A DNA stretch of 64,000 nt from Roseiarcus sp963709185 (GTDB taxonomy: Bacteria; Pseudomonadota; Alphaproteobacteria; Rhizobiales; Beijerinckiaceae). The stretch is from the NCBI GenBank assembly GCA_963709185.1, contig CAVPVQ010000012.1, positions 1 to 64,000 on the forward strand. Direction: 5' to 3'. Numbering within the stretch: the stretch's first letter is position 1; each line of letters starts with the position of its first letter. Made by a program: the position numbers and the translations under genes. Below are positions 1 to 10,455 of the stretch, one piece after another. The notes beneath the pieces were generated by a model that saw only the letters and a list, made by a program, of their open reading frames with translations, did no database searches and was not told where the DNA came from.

Positions 1-1
1 T

Positions 2-737
2 CTCAACTTCATTGACGGCGATCCGCACGACGTTCCGATGCCGCTCGACTATTTTGTATGGGTTATAAAAACGCCGAACGCACATCGGTTCTTGATACCG
101 GCTTTGCAGCGGCAATTCGCGCCAAACGCCATCGCCAGTTTATTCGCTCGCCGGGAGACGGCCTGAAGATGATCGGGATCGACCCAGACAAGGTCGAGGA
201 CGTGGTCCTCTCGCACATGCATTTCGATCATTGCGGCAACCACGATCTGTTTCCGCGCGCCCGCTACCACTTGCAGGACAAGGAAATGGAATACTGCACT
301 GGACGGTGCATGTGTCACGACTATCTCCGCAGGGCGTTCGAGGCGGACGACGTCCAGGCCATGGTTGGCAAAGTGTTCGAGGGCCGTGTTCGCTTTCACA
401 AAGGGATGAGCGAGGTGGCGCCGGGGTCACGGTGCATCACGTGGGAGGGCATTCGAGCGGGCTTCAGCTTACGCGCGTCAGGACGCGGCGCGGATGGGTG
501 GTGCTTTCCTCCGACGCGTCGCACTTTTACGCCAACTTCGAAGGCGCGCGGCCCTTCCCGGTCGTCGCCAGCGTCATTGAAATGCTCGACGGCTATCGCA
601 CGCTTTACCAACTCGCGACATCGCCGCGTCACATCATTCCCGGTCATGACCCGCTGGTCCTCGAACGCTATCCCGCCGCGGCGCCCGGGCTCGACGGAAT
701 CGTGGTTCGTCTCGACGTCGAGCCGACTTCTTCCTGA
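2..737 (+). pseudogene. MBL-fold lactonase-like hydrolase, 5'-partial, two frameshifts
   Basis: The gene runs in from the left edge. The metallo-beta-lactamase core is plain: HMHFDHCG (HxHxDH zinc motif) near 211-237, a second zinc histidine in HHVGGH near 433-450, and a late GHD near 645. The family includes N-acyl-homoserine lactonases and other lactone hydrolases; the substrate here cannot be told. The protein is read in three frames. A first shift lies at the A-run near 68 (VWVIK passes to NAERTSVLDTG) and a second at the G-run near 432 (APG passes to VTVHH); each is repaired by adding one base. It leads rightward into a set of other disrupted genes. It could be a true pseudogene or a victim of homopolymer sequencing errors. 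Confidence 0.75.
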
Positions 738-778
738 AGCGACGCCGCGCGACACGATGGGCCGAGAACCCGAGAGCG

Positions 779-1350
779 ATGCTAAAGACCATTCCCGGCA
801 TCATTCCATCGCGAACGATCGACGTGAAGGCATTGGGCTGGCTGGCGGGAAAGCGCGCGGTCACGAGGCAAAATTTTCCGGCCAATTTCCAATATTTCGA
901 CCTGCGCGGCTTTTCGCTTACCGATCTCGACCGCGCGCTCGCCGCTGAACGCGACGGATACAGAAGGCTCGAGGACCAGGGATTCAGCGAGACGTCGATC
1001 GATGAAGTCGACCGCGCGCAGGCGGCCTCCTCGCTGGCTCCGATGGTCGACTTCGGGGTCGGCGCCGCGGTCGTCGCGTTGTCGGCGTTGGGTTGCGTGC
1101 CGGTGACGAGCTGCCGCGGGCCAACGCTGGGCACCCGCCCCCACGCCCACCCCGCCCCGATGATCGTCTTCTACGCGCGAAAGATTCATGTCGCGGCGCT
1201 TCTGGAAGCCGTCGTGGAATCGACTGCCAGGTCGTCAACAACGTCGCAAAAATCGAACTCTATGCCGACGACCTCAGGAAAATGCACACCTTCGCGCGCG
1301 CCCTGCGCCGGCACCTCGCGAACCGGCTTGAACAGCCGGCGACCCCTTGA
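779..1350 (+). pseudogene. Uncharacterised protein, about 190 aa, one frameshift
   Basis: I do not recognise a named family. The N-terminal part, read from ATG 779, holds an alanine-rich stretch followed by a cysteine motif (GCVPVTSC near 1088-1111) and a proline/histidine-rich turn. The C-terminal part (ELYADDLRKMHTFARALRRH near 1255-1314) is in another frame, so a single missing base near 1215-1230 splits the gene; with it restored the product is about 190 residues. It has no signal peptide or membrane segment. It sits between the lactonase-like gene and a dehydrogenase on the same strand, so it may belong to the same transcription unit. Function unknown. Confidence 0.55.
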
Positions 1351-1438
1351 GCCATTTATTCATAATGCTTTGCGAAACGGACGCCATACCGGTACCATCG
1401 TCGCGAAGGCGAAACCTTTCCAATTGGAAGAGGATGCA

Positions 1439-2388
1439 ATGGCCGGGAAAATCGCAATCATCGGCGTCGGACTCGTCGGGCGCGCCTGGGCGATCACCTT
1501 CGCGCGGGCCGGGCATCCGGTCGCGCTGTGGGATCCCGACGCCCGTGCGAAAGATCACGCGCTCGCCATAGTGGCCTCACTGCTTGTTGATCTCGAGGCG
1601 AACGGCATTCTGAAAGCCGAGCGGGCGAGCGCTGTGGAGCGGCGGATCAGCGGCGCGCCGACAATGGCCGATGCGCTTGCCGGCGCGATTCACATCCAGG
1701 AAAATGCGCCGGAGAACGTGGACACCAAGCGCGCGCTGTTTGCCGAACTCGACAGCGCGGCCGATTCCGCGCCGTTCTTGCGAGTTCCAGCACGGCGATT
1801 TTGCCCTCCCTGTTTACCTCAGGCGTCCGCGGCCGCGCGCGATGTCTCATTGCTCATCCGATCAATCCGCCCTACCTCGTGCCGGCGGTCGAGATCGTGC
1901 CCGCGCCGTGGACTGATCCGGCTGTGGTCGAGCGCACGCGCGCATTGATGGAATCCGTCGGCCAGGCGCCGCTCGTCATGAAACGCGAGGCGGAAGGGTT
2001 CATCATGAACCGCCTGCAGGCTGCGCTTTTGCAGGAAGCATTCCGCATGGTCGCCGACGGCATCGCCTCGGTAGAGGACGTCGATATCGGCATTCGCAAG
2101 GGCATCGGCTTGCGGTGGGCGTTCATGGGGCCGTTCGAAACAATCAATCTCAACGCGCCCGGCGGCGTGGCCGACTATGCCGGACGCTACGGTGAAGCTA
2201 TGTATCGCATCGCCGAGACGCAGACAAAACCGCTGCATTGGGAAGGCGAACTGCTTGAGGGTGTGGCGAAAGAACTCGACCGCAAGACCCCGCCCGCTGC
2301 GCGGGCGCAGCGCCAGCTATGGCGCGACCGGCGGCTGATGGCGCTGATGCGTCACCTGGCCGAGGATGAAGACGCGTTGGGCGCATAG
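1439..2388 (+). pseudogene. 3-hydroxyacyl-CoA dehydrogenase family protein (L-gulonate 3-dehydrogenase-like), one frameshift
   Basis: The N-terminal Rossmann fold is clear: ATG 1439 is followed by KIAIIGVGLVGRAWA (GxGxxG). The C-terminal domain continues with AHPINPPYLVPAVEIVPAP and an FIMNRLQAAL helix, typical of the HAD/lambda-crystallin group, which includes L-gulonate 3-dehydrogenase and carnitine dehydrogenase. These oxidise a 3-hydroxy acid with NAD. One base is missing near 1765-1775, where reading passes from DSAADSAP to VLASSTAILPSLF; repaired, the protein is 316 residues, normal for the family. A purine-rich ribosome site (GGAAGAGG) precedes the ATG. The neighbouring lactonase and SMP-30 genes suggest an oxidative sugar-acid pathway; that is inference. 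Confidence 0.75.
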
Positions 2389-2463
2389 CGTGCGCGATTT
2401 TCTTGGCGGGACGAGGTGTCGCGCCCCTGACAGGCCTGCCTCCTGCTTCGGAGCCCTTCCTCC

Positions 2464-3381
2464 ATGTTCCCACCCCCGCAGATCATTGCGACGGAGGTTT
2501 TCGCCGAGGTTCCGGCGCATCTTCGAAAGTCGGGCTCGACGTCCTGGACTTAGGTCAATCGCGCCGGACGTCCGACGCATTCGTTTCTGGAAGGGCCGTC
2601 TTTCGACCGTGCCGGCAATCTCTACGTCGTCGATGTGCCGTATGGCCGTATTTTCCGGGTCTCGGCGACCGGCGAATTCACCCTCGCCGCCGAATATGAC
2701 GGTGAACCCAACGGGCTCAAAATCCACAAGGACGGTCGAATCTTCATTACCGACTATAAGAATGGGTTGCTGACGCTCGACCCATCAAGCGGCAAGGTGA
2801 CGCCCTTGCTTGAGCGGCGACGCTCGGAACGCTTCAAGGGTTTGAACGATCTGTTCTTCGCCGCGAACGGCGATTTATACTTTACGGATCAGGGCGAAAC
2901 GGGCCTGCACGATCCGACGGGCCGCGCCTATCGCATGACGCCGGAAGGTCGTGTTGACCGCCTGATCGACACCGTCCCCAGTCCCAACGGATTGGTGATG
3001 GATCTAGAGGAGACAGCGCTGTTCGTCGCGGCGACACGCGGCAACGCGATCTGGCGACTGCCCAATCCGCAGGAAGGCAGCCCGACCAAAGTCGGCGTCT
3101 TCGTGCAACTCTCCGGCGGTCCCGGGGGCCCGGACGGGCTGGCGCTTGATGAGGACGGCAATCTGGCCGTCGCGCATGTCGGCCTCGGCTCGGTGTGGCT
3201 CTTCGACCGATACGGCCAGCCGCTCTATCGCGTTCAGTCCTGCCGCGGCCGGTTGACGACGAACCTCGCCTATGGCGGCCCCGAACGGAAGACGATGTTC
3301 ATTACGGAATCGGAGACCGGCGCCATTCTGCGCGCGGCTATGCCGGTGGCCGGAAAGGCGATGTTCTCCCATCAATCCTGA
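2464..3381 (+). pseudogene. SMP-30/gluconolactonase family protein with an in-frame amber codon
   Basis: The six-bladed propeller signature is visible: FLEGPSFDRAGNLYVVD, EPNGLKIHKDG, GLNDLFFAANGDLYFTDQG, SPNGLVMD and GGPDGLALDEDGNLAVAH, carrying the metal-binding Glu/Asn/Asp residues of SMP-30 lactonases. Such enzymes hydrolyse sugar lactones to acids. Homology begins at ATG 2464 and stays in one frame to the stop at 3381 (305 codons, normal length), but codon 2551-2553 is TAG. Translation could restart only well downstream, losing the first blade. A nonsense mutation of CAG or GAG, readthrough, or a base-calling error are all possible. It ends convergently with the SDR gene. Confidence 0.8.
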
Positions 3382-3435
3382 GCCGGCGATCGGCCGGCGC
3401 GTTGCCCCGCCGGCCACCGCTCGTGCGGGCTCGTC

Positions 3436-4257
3436 TCAGGACGGCATCTCCATGTCGATCGCGCTGGCTTCGAAGCCGCCGCCATCGACCCTCAGCAGAT
3501 GACCATTCATGAAGGACGCCGCATCCGAACAAAGGAACAGCACGACCTTTGAATGCTCTTCGGGTTCGCTCAGTCGCTTGGCCGGGACAAACCGGGTCAC
3601 GATTCGCTTGGCCTCAGCCGCTCCTCCAAACATGCCATGCAGCAATCCGGTCATCACCGGTCCCGGCGCCAGCGCGTTGATGCGAATATTCTTGCGCGCC
3701 ACTTCAAAAGCGGCCGAACGGGTCAATCCGGCGACCCCGTATTTGGTGGCGCAATAGACCGCGGTACCGGGGAAGGCGAGCTCGCTGAAGAGCGATGCGG
3801 TGTTCACGATGGCTCCGCCGCCGTGTTCCAGCATGTGGGGAATCTCATGTTTCATTCCGAGAAAGACGCCCTTCAGATTGACGTCCAGCAACTGATGATA
3901 TTCAGCCTCTGTCATCTCGTACATTGGCTTGTTAGGCCCGGGAATGCCGGCGTTGTTGAAGGCGACGTGAATCCGCCCGAAGCGAGCGATCGTCTTCTCC
4001 ATGACCTTGCTTATGTCGGCGTCGCGGGTGACATTCGCCTCCACGAACTCGACGTTGGCGTTTCCTGCGCTCTTGATCTCTTCGACAAGCGATTTTCCAT
4101 CGGCCTCGCCGAGTCCGGACACGAAGACCTTGGCCCCCGCCTTGGCGAAATCCTTGGCGGTGGCGCGGCCGATGCCGGTCGTCCCGCCGAAAATGACGAC
4201 CGTCTTGCCGGTGAAATCATAGGCGACTGTGCCCGCGAAGGCCTTGTTGGCGACCAT
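3436..4257 (-). CDS. Short-chain dehydrogenase/reductase (SDR)
   Basis: A 273-residue NAD(P)-dependent oxidoreductase. It shows the classical SDR features in order: the dinucleotide motif FGGTTGIGRATA (about residues 23-34), NNAG, a catalytic Ser in the NTASLFS segment, the YCATK active-site Tyr-Lys pair, and the PGPV turn. It is the last gene of a leftward operon behind a CUT2 ABC importer (82-base gap after the permease), so it probably oxidises the imported polyol or sugar. The exact substrate cannot be deduced. The reading frame is intact, unlike several neighbours. Confidence 0.85.
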   Translation of the reverse strand: MVANKAFAGTVAYDFTGKTVVIFGGTTGIGRATAKDFAKAGAKVFVSGLGEADGKSLVEEIKSAGNANVEFVEANVTRDADISKVMEKTIARFGRIHVAFNNAGIPGPNKPMYEMTEAEYHQLLDVNLKGVFLGMKHEIPHMLEHGGGAIVNTASLFSELAFPGTAVYCATKYGVAGLTRSAAFEVARKNIRINALAPGPVMTGLLHGMFGGAAEAKRIVTRFVPAKRLSEPEEHSKVVLFLCSDAASFMNGHLLRVDGGGFEASAIDMEMPS

Positions 4258-4339
4258 TTGCTTCTCTCCTCTATCAGCGCGTCGCTCTTCGACAGCTGCT
4301 TGTTGACGTCAATCCCTCCGCGCCCGACTCAGGCGCCGG

Positions 4340-5347
4340 CTATTTCACGATCAGGCCGCGCGTCCGATCCTGGCTGATCAGCACCGCGCCGATGACGACG
4401 AATCCCTTGATCACCAACTGCCAGTAAGGACCCATGCCCAGAAGATTGAGCCCGTTGTTGAGCACGGTGATGATCGCCACGCCGATCAGCGTGCGATGGA
4501 CGCCGCCGCTGCCGCCGGCGAGCGAGGTACCGCCAACCACGATCGCGGCGATCGTGTTGAGCAGCAGATCGCCGCCCAGGCTGGGTCCAACCGCGCCGAG
4601 GCGCGACATCGCGAACACGCCCGCCAGGCCGGCGGTCATCCCCGACACCGTGAACGCGTAGATTTTGTAACGGTCGACGGCGATGCCCGCCGTGCGGGCG
4701 ACCAGTTCGCCGCCCCCGATCAGCAGCGCGAAACGCCCGAACCGCGTCCGGACGCCGACGAAAATGAAGATCAGCCACAACACCACCGCGCAGAGCGCAA
4801 TGTTCGGAAGGTGGGGAATCGATTGGCGGAGCGACAGCACATCGAAGATCGGTAGGTCGAACATGATGGTCGCGCCAGCCAAGATGCTGAGTGACGTTCC
4901 CGTAAAGATCGACAACGTGCCGAGCGTCACCACAAAGCTCGGTATTTTTCCAAGCACCGTAACCGCGCCGTTGAACGCGCCGAGCGAGCCGCCAATCAGC
5001 GCGCCGAACGGCAACACATAGATTCCAAGATCGGCCTTTGGAAACATTTGCAGCCCGGCGACGGTGACGGTCGCCACCAGCAACACGATGGCGCCCACCG
5101 AAAGATCGATGCTCCCCATCAGAATCACGAAGCTCGCGCCGAGCGAGGCGATCAACAGCGTCGCCGCCTCTCCCGAAGTCGCTGCAAAATTGCGCCAGGT
5201 GAAGAACGCCGGCGACGCGAAAGCGAAAACCACGATCAGAGCGACGAACACGGCGATCGGAAGCCAGGTGCCGCGATCCGGCACGCTCAGCAAACCGCCC
5301 GCAACGTCATGCTTACGTGGATTGGCGGAGGCAACCGGACTGGTCAT
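4340..5347 (-). CDS. CUT2 (ribose-type) ABC transporter permease
   Basis: A 335-residue hydrophobic protein of the RbsC/BPD_transp_2 family. Family features include GSIDLSVGAIV near the first third, KIPSFVVTLGT in the middle, and IVVGGTSLAGGSGG followed by a C-terminal LISQDR cap. About eight to ten membrane segments can be drawn. It forms the channel of the importer with the ATPase (5366-6921) and the substrate-binding protein (6924-8249), encoded just upstream on the same strand with an 18-base gap. Substrate is probably a monosaccharide or polyol, from family knowledge only. Confidence 0.9.
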   Translation of the reverse strand: MTSPVASANPRKHDVAGGLLSVPDRGTWLPIAVFVALIVVFAFASPAFFTWRNFAATSGEAATLLIASLGASFVILMGSIDLSVGAIVLLVATVTVAGLQMFPKADLGIYVLPFGALIGGSLGAFNGAVTVLGKIPSFVVTLGTLSIFTGTSLSILAGATIMFDLPIFDVLSLRQSIPHLPNIALCAVVLWLIFIFVGVRTRFGRFALLIGGGELVARTAGIAVDRYKIYAFTVSGMTAGLAGVFAMSRLGAVGPSLGGDLLLNTIAAIVVGGTSLAGGSGGVHRTLIGVAIITVLNNGLNLLGMGPYWQLVIKGFVVIGAVLISQDRTRGLIVK

Positions 5348-5365
5348 GCTGGTGGGAGTTCTCGT

Positions 5366-6921
5366 TCAAGCCGCAGAGGGCAGCATATCCGCTATCAGGT
5401 CTTTTTCGGAAGGCTTGTGGTGCGGCGGCGCCGGAATGTCGCCGACCACGCGGCCGCGCTGCATGATCAGAATTCGGTTGGCCATCCCGATAAGTTCGGT
5501 CAGTTCATCGGTGATGAGGACGACGCCGACGCCCTGTTCGGTCAGCAGACGGATGTGCTGATAAATCTCCTCTTTCGCGCCAGCATCGACCCCTCGGGTC
5601 GGGTTGTCCAGCACGAGAACCTTCAGGTCGCGCTGCAGCCAGCGGGCCAGCACCACTTTTTGCTGGTTGCCGCCCGACAAATCCCGCAACGGGCCGCCCG
5701 GCGTTCCCGAGCGGATTCTGAATTGTCGGATGGCGTCACTGGCCGCCGCGCGCTCTTTCTGCAGCTGCCAGAGCCCGTAGGGCGAGAACCGGTCGGCGCT
5801 TGGCAGGGAAAGATTGATCGCCAGGCTCAACGAAGGCACGACGCCTTCGACCAACCGCTCGGCCGGAACATAGCCAAGGCCGCCGCGCACCAGATTGCGG
5901 ATGCTGGGGCGCTGGGCGCCAATCCGGCCAGAGTCACGGTTCCCGATCTTGGCGGATGCACCCCGGCGACCGCTTTGCCGAGCGCGCTTTTTCCTGAATC
6001 GAGCAAGCCGCCAATTCCAACAATTTCGCCTGCCCTCAGATCGAACGAAATGTCTGAAAATCCCACCCCGGACAGCTTTTGCACGCTCAAAATCGTCTTC
6101 TGCCCGTCGACCTCGCGCTGCTGATGGATGTTATAATAGTCGGAGGCGCGCTCGCGCCCCACCATCAGCCCGTGAAGCGTCTTCTCGTCGGCGTCGGCGG
6201 GGCTCAGCGCGTCGCTCAATCGTCCATCCTTCATGACGTGAATGGTGTCGCTGATGGCGCGCACTTCGGTCAGGCGATGGGAGACGAACACGAACGAGGC
6301 GTGCTTTTTCATCCTCGCCAACAGGTCAAAAAACCTGTTCTCGTCCCTGCGGTCCAGCGCCGAAGTCGGTTCGTCGAGAAGAACCAGCGGGTCCTCGATT
6401 CCCAGGAGATGGCGCGGGGCCATGCAAGCGCGCGCGATCTCAATGGCCTGGCGCTTCGAAAAGTCATAGGCGCCGGCGTTGCGCCGCACGTCGATGTCGA
6501 GGCCCGCGTCCTCGATGATTTTCTCGGCGGTCCTGATCATCGCGCCGCGGTCGACGAACTGACCAAATTTCGTGAAGCGCTGCTCCTGAGACAGCACTAT
6601 ATTCTCGTAGACAGGAACGTTCAGAATAAGCGCCTGCTCTTGGAAGACGCGGCTGATCCCCATGGCGAACGCCTGGCCATAGGTCCGCGGAAGATACCGC
6701 TCGCTCCGGTAGGTCATGACGCCGGCGTCAGGCCGGGTGAGCCCGGTCAGAATATTGAAGAGCGTTGTCTTGCCAGCGCCGTTTTCGCCGACCAGGCCCA
6801 ATATCGAGTGAACTGGAACAACGAAGCTGACATCCTGCAGGATGGGGATAGGGCCGAAGCTCTTGGAGAGCCCCTCCACCCGGAGGAGCTCCCCAATATT
6901 CGCCACGGACTCAGACGCCAC
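5366..6921 (-). pseudogene. CUT2 sugar ABC transporter ATPase (RbsA-like), one frameshift
   Basis: The tandem-ABC ATPase is complete except for one frame change. The first half has GENGAGKTT (Walker A), VLLDEPTSAL (Walker B) and a diverged signature, DFSKRQAIEIARA. The second half has GLLDSGKS in place of the usual degenerate Walker A, LSGGNQQKVVLARWL, and DNPTRGVDAGAK. Reading passes from GLAPSAP to SIRNLVRGGLGYVPAERL at about 5915-5920, at a run of four C on the coding strand; adding one base restores 518 residues, normal for RbsA. It lies 2 bases after the binding-protein gene. If the frameshift is real, this importer is dead. Confidence 0.85.
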
Positions 6922-6923
6922 CG

Positions 6924-8249
6924 TTACGCCTTCTTGTTGGGCGAGGGACCGAACATGTCAATCTTGTAATGGTCCTTATATTCGGCGGCGACCTTTTCCG
7001 CCTCGCCGTTCTTTCGCGAGTCGAGATATTCCTTCGGATATTGGTAGTTGGCCGGCTTCTCGATGCCGTTCCATTCGACGTCGACATCGAGCGGCGTCAG
7101 CAGGTCCTGCGGGTCCCAGTCCTTCGGGTGATGCACCTTGGACATTTTCTTGTAGTCGAACGGAGCGACGTCGCCGTTGTTGACGTAGCGCTCCAGATAC
7201 ACGTCGACATTTTCGGCGGTCATCATCCGCGAGCCCCACAGCATCATGCGCTCGGCGGCGCGCGGTCGCCATCCGTTCATGACGTCGTAGATGCGCGTTG
7301 CCATCATCGCGCCCATGAATTGCGGCACGTTGGCGGCCGTGCATAAGAGCAACCCCTTCTTGATCGACTCCGCCGCTTCCGGATTGCCGTCGCCCGCCGA
7401 GGCGATGATGACGTCCTTGCCAGCCTCGAGGCCGAGCGCCTTCAGGACGGCAATCGCGCCTTGCGCCTCCTCGTCATTGGCCGCGTAGATGCCCACCGCA
7501 TCCGGGTGTCGCGTCATCAGGTCCTGCGCCGCCTTGTGCCCGTCCTCCATGTTGAAATTGCCGGGAAGGGCGTCAGCGAAATGGAACTCGGGGAAGTCCT
7601 TGATAGCGGCGAGCCGCCCGTGGATGCGGACCACATCGATGACGAACCCCGGAATGCCGTCAAGGGCGATGATCTTGCCCTTCTTGCCATTCTTCCTCAG
7701 CTCGGTGAGCATCTTTGTGGTGATTTCCTTCGACGCGTTGAAGTCGTCGGGGCAGGAATAGTAGGTGAAATATTCGCCGGCATCGAACGGCGTATACCAG
7801 GGCTGGGTCGCCCAGACGTTGCCGAGCCAGATCTTGTTCTTCTGACAGATCTCCGCGATGCGCTTCAGATTGCTCGCGTCCGGCGGGTTGAGAATTACGC
7901 CGCCCAGGTTTCCGGCGACCTGGAGCTGCTGGAACTGATCGAATTCCTTGTTGCTGTTGAATTCCGCATCGAGGGAAACGGTCGTGGCGCCAAGCGCCGC
8001 CGCGGTGTCCTGGACGGATTTGCTGACGGTTCGGCAGTATTGAAGGGTTGCCGAAAAATACATGTAGGCGATTTTTCCGTTCTCGGCGGCATAGGCGCTC
8101 GCCGGCATTCCGAGCGCTTCGGCCGCCATTCCCGCCGCCACGCCGCCAGTGACGAGCCGCACGAAATCACGACGCGAAACGCCGCGCGTGTCGAGACGGT
8201 CAAGATGGCCATCGATAACCTTCTTGTCCGACAAATCAATGATGCGCAT
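6924..8249 (-). CDS. Sugar ABC transporter substrate-binding protein with Tat-type leader
   Basis: A 441-residue periplasmic binding protein of the Peripla_BP_4 type (CUT2). The leader carries a twin-arginine motif, SRRDFVRLVTGG at about residues 25-36, then a hydrophobic stretch ending in ASAYA-AEN, so Tat export is likely. The mature part has the ribose-binding-like ILNPPDASN loop, GVYAANDE-type hinge (GIYAANDEEAQGA) and a C-terminal tail longer than usual (about 100 residues after the SRMM segment). It heads the operon with the ATPase, permease and SDR downstream. The ligand is unknown; the long tail suggests a subfamily distinct from RbsB. Confidence 0.85.
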   Translation of the reverse strand: MRIIDLSDKKVIDGHLDRLDTRGVSRRDFVRLVTGGVAAGMAAEALGMPASAYAAENGKIAYMYFSATLQYCRTVSKSVQDTAAALGATTVSLDAEFNSNKEFDQFQQLQVAGNLGGVILNPPDASNLKRIAEICQKNKIWLGNVWATQPWYTPFDAGEYFTYYSCPDDFNASKEITTKMLTELRKNGKKGKIIALDGIPGFVIDVVRIHGRLAAIKDFPEFHFADALPGNFNMEDGHKAAQDLMTRHPDAVGIYAANDEEAQGAIAVLKALGLEAGKDVIIASAGDGNPEAAESIKKGLLLCTAANVPQFMGAMMATRIYDVMNGWRPRAAERMMLWGSRMMTAENVDVYLERYVNNGDVAPFDYKKMSKVHHPKDWDPQDLLTPLDVDVEWNGIEKPANYQYPKEYLDSRKNGEAEKVAAEYKDHYKIDMFGPSPNKKA

Positions 8250-8962
8250 GAGTCACCTGTTGTTTAGGGCTGGGGACAAGTTGCGCGGCAGGTGCGGTCG
8301 GACTCGCCAAACGTCAACCCGGGGCGCCTTTCACATTGGGATGCCTTGTAGTCATCGAAGGCGTTCACGATGTCTGGTCGTCGACGAATTGCGTTTTGGA
8401 TCAATCGGGATCCGCGACGCAAAGGCCGGTCAGAGCTTTAGAGTTTCCGAAAAATGGGTGTCCCGGTGAGGCGCCCGCCACTTGGATTCGACAGGCGCGC
8501 CTCATTGAGCATCCACTCCCCTTATCCATTAATCCGTCGTATTTTCGTGCCCATTGAGCGGGGACAATTCGACTTGGTGTTAGCGCTATCATGATTATTC
8601 GGCGCCTGCAAGAGCAGGCCTCCGGAGTGCCAGGGCTCGGGAGTCAGGTTAGCGGGGATTGGGGATTGACAGGTGAGGTGATCAATAGGCGCGCTGAATC
8701 GGAGGGCCGCCAGGCGCTTTCGCCGCTTGATTTTGGGGACCGATCGCGCCCTCCGGTGCTGCTGGATCATTTTTCGGTCATCGAGGATGATCGCGAACAA
8801 TCGCCCGATCCGCCACGCTGCATGATTCGCGTCGGCTCCCCATAGGGATAAAGCGCAGGATTTCCGGGACTTCCCCGACCACTCGTCGCCAGCACACGTC
8901 CCGAGGGTATTGTCACGCCTTTTCTGGCTTGCGACCACCCGGCCGGTTCGGTAGCCAAGGCG
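8250..8962. other. 713-base gap without a recognised gene
   Basis: The part nearest 8249 must contain the promoter of the leftward transporter operon. Between about 8590 and 8960 the sequence is GC-rich with short open frames on both strands, none with a recognisable domain. It is probably eroded mobile-element DNA left of the IS6 transposase. I could not pair a convincing terminal inverted repeat here with one to the right of 9649. Confidence 0.4.
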
Positions 8963-9649
8963 ATGCCGAAAATCAGCTACGACGGACACCGATTCCCGCA
9001 CGAGATCATTCAACAGGCCATCTGGCTCTATCTCCGGTTCACATTGAGCTTTCGCGACGTCGAAGATTTGCTCGCCGAGCGCGGGATCGCGGTCTCCTAC
9101 AAGACGGTTCGCCGCTGGGTAAACCGTTTCGGGCCGATGATCGCAGCGGATTTGCGCAAACGGCGTCCCCGACCCGACACCGTTTGGCATCTGGATGAAG
9201 TTTATCTGAAGATCGCTGGCCGCTTGGTCTATCTGTGGCGCGCCGTCGACGCCGAGGGCGAAGTCCTCGACATGCTGGTCCAGTCCAAGCGAAACAAGCA
9301 TGCCGCGCTGAAACTGATGCGCAAGCTTCTGAAGAAACACGGTTTCGTTCCCGATCGGATGATCACCGACGACTTGCGGTCTTATGGCGCCGCCGCCCGC
9401 GATCTCGGGATCGAGAGCCATCATGAGCGCGGTCGCTGGAAGAACAATCTGGCGGAAAATTCACACCGGCCAACCCGACGAAGGGAGCGCAAGATGCAGC
9501 GCTTCAAAAGCCCGCGCTCAGCCCAGAAATTTCTCTCAACCCATGCCGACACATTCAACGTCCAGCGTCATCTCACATCAGCAAGAACTCACCGCAGCTT
9601 CCGCGCCGCGGCGATGAACACGTGGCGCGCGGTGGTCGCGGCCGCCTGA
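8963..9649 (+). mobile_element. IS6-family transposase
   Basis: A 228-residue DDE transposase. It opens with the IS6 hallmark around FPHEIIQQAIWLYLRF, then FRDVEDLLAERGI and the helix-turn-helix YKTVRRWVNRF. Catalytic residues are visible: D in WHLDEVY, D in ITDDLRSYGAA, and E in RRRERKMQRFKS. The length is right for IS6 (about 230). IS6 elements transpose replicatively and often sit at rearrangement borders. Here the element abuts a decayed oxidoreductase whose N-terminal half is missing, which suggests that insertion or an IS6-mediated deletion removed it. A tract with GTTGTCGCACAAGG (reverse strand, near 9686-9699) may be part of the right end; the left end is not clear. Confidence 0.9.
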
Positions 9650-9734
9650 ACAGGCGCGAGGTGCGGCCCTTTCGCGCTCCTTGTGCGACAACGTGACGAT
9701 GCCCGCGCGACAGGGGGCACTGGCGGATCGCTAC

Positions 9735-10352
9735 CCGCGCCGGGGCGCTGCTCGCCCACCGGGTGCTTGTCGCCACCAATGCTTACACCGATGGGCTCGT
9801 TCCCGGTTTCGCCGCAAGCCTGCTGCCGGTCAATAGCTTTCAGATCACGGCCGATCCGGTGCTGGCGGACTTGTGGTACTGCCCGGCCGCGAGACGGTCT
9901 ATGACAGCCGCCGGCTGGTTTGGTACTTTCGTATCAGCCCCGATGGCCGCCTGATGATCGGGGCGCGCGCCCCGTTCTCCCCGTCACGGGCCACTTCGAC
10001 AACTGTCGCCGACTATTCAGTGCTGGACCAGGTGCTGACTGACATTTTCCCGCAGGCCGCCGGCATTCCGATTTCCTATCGCTGGACAGGCCTTGTCGGC
10101 ATCACGGTAGATTAGCTGCCACACTATCACATGCCGGATCAGGGCCAGCACATCCTACTCGGGTATAATGGCCGCGGCGTCGCCCTGGCGACGCGCGCAG
10201 GTGCGTTCCTTGGCCGTAAACTAGCCGGAAAATCCGAGCCGGGCGACCTGCCGGTCACACCGATTAGGCCGGTACCGTTCCTTCGCTACAGGGCAACGCT
10301 GCTCAATATCGGCATGCAATGGAACCGGGTGCTGGATTTCCTCGGCATATGA
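9735..10352 (+). pseudogene. Remnant of a DAO-family FAD-dependent oxidoreductase (C-terminal part)
   Basis: Pieces of a glycine/D-amino-acid-oxidase-type flavoprotein are strung together. They are VLVATNAYTDGLVPGF near 9763, then in another frame VYDSRRLVWYFRISPDGRLM near 9897, then a stop at about 10113, and then the FAD-closing HILLGYNGRGVALATRAG near 10149. The N-terminal FAD-binding half is absent and the fragment begins just past the IS6 element. At least one frameshift and one internal stop are present. This is a dead gene, unlike the single-indel genes elsewhere in the window. Confidence 0.8.
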
Positions 10353-10455
10353 GCGTGCATGACCAAGTCATGCACTCATCTGCCGCGACGCGGATGGCAT
10401 CGATCAGTATCCTGCTCCCTTTCCGGGTGGGTCACGGTTCTGTGCTTAAAAACAC

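Noticed and set aside
2464..3381. The missing D-apionolactonase
   Set aside because: SMP-30 lactonases are generic, the gene is about 7 kb outside the regulon with no shared operator, and it carries a stop codon; kept only as a test candidate.
8522..9424. Large minus-strand open frame
   Set aside because: Its first part is the antisense of the IS6 transposase and the rest has no recognisable domain.
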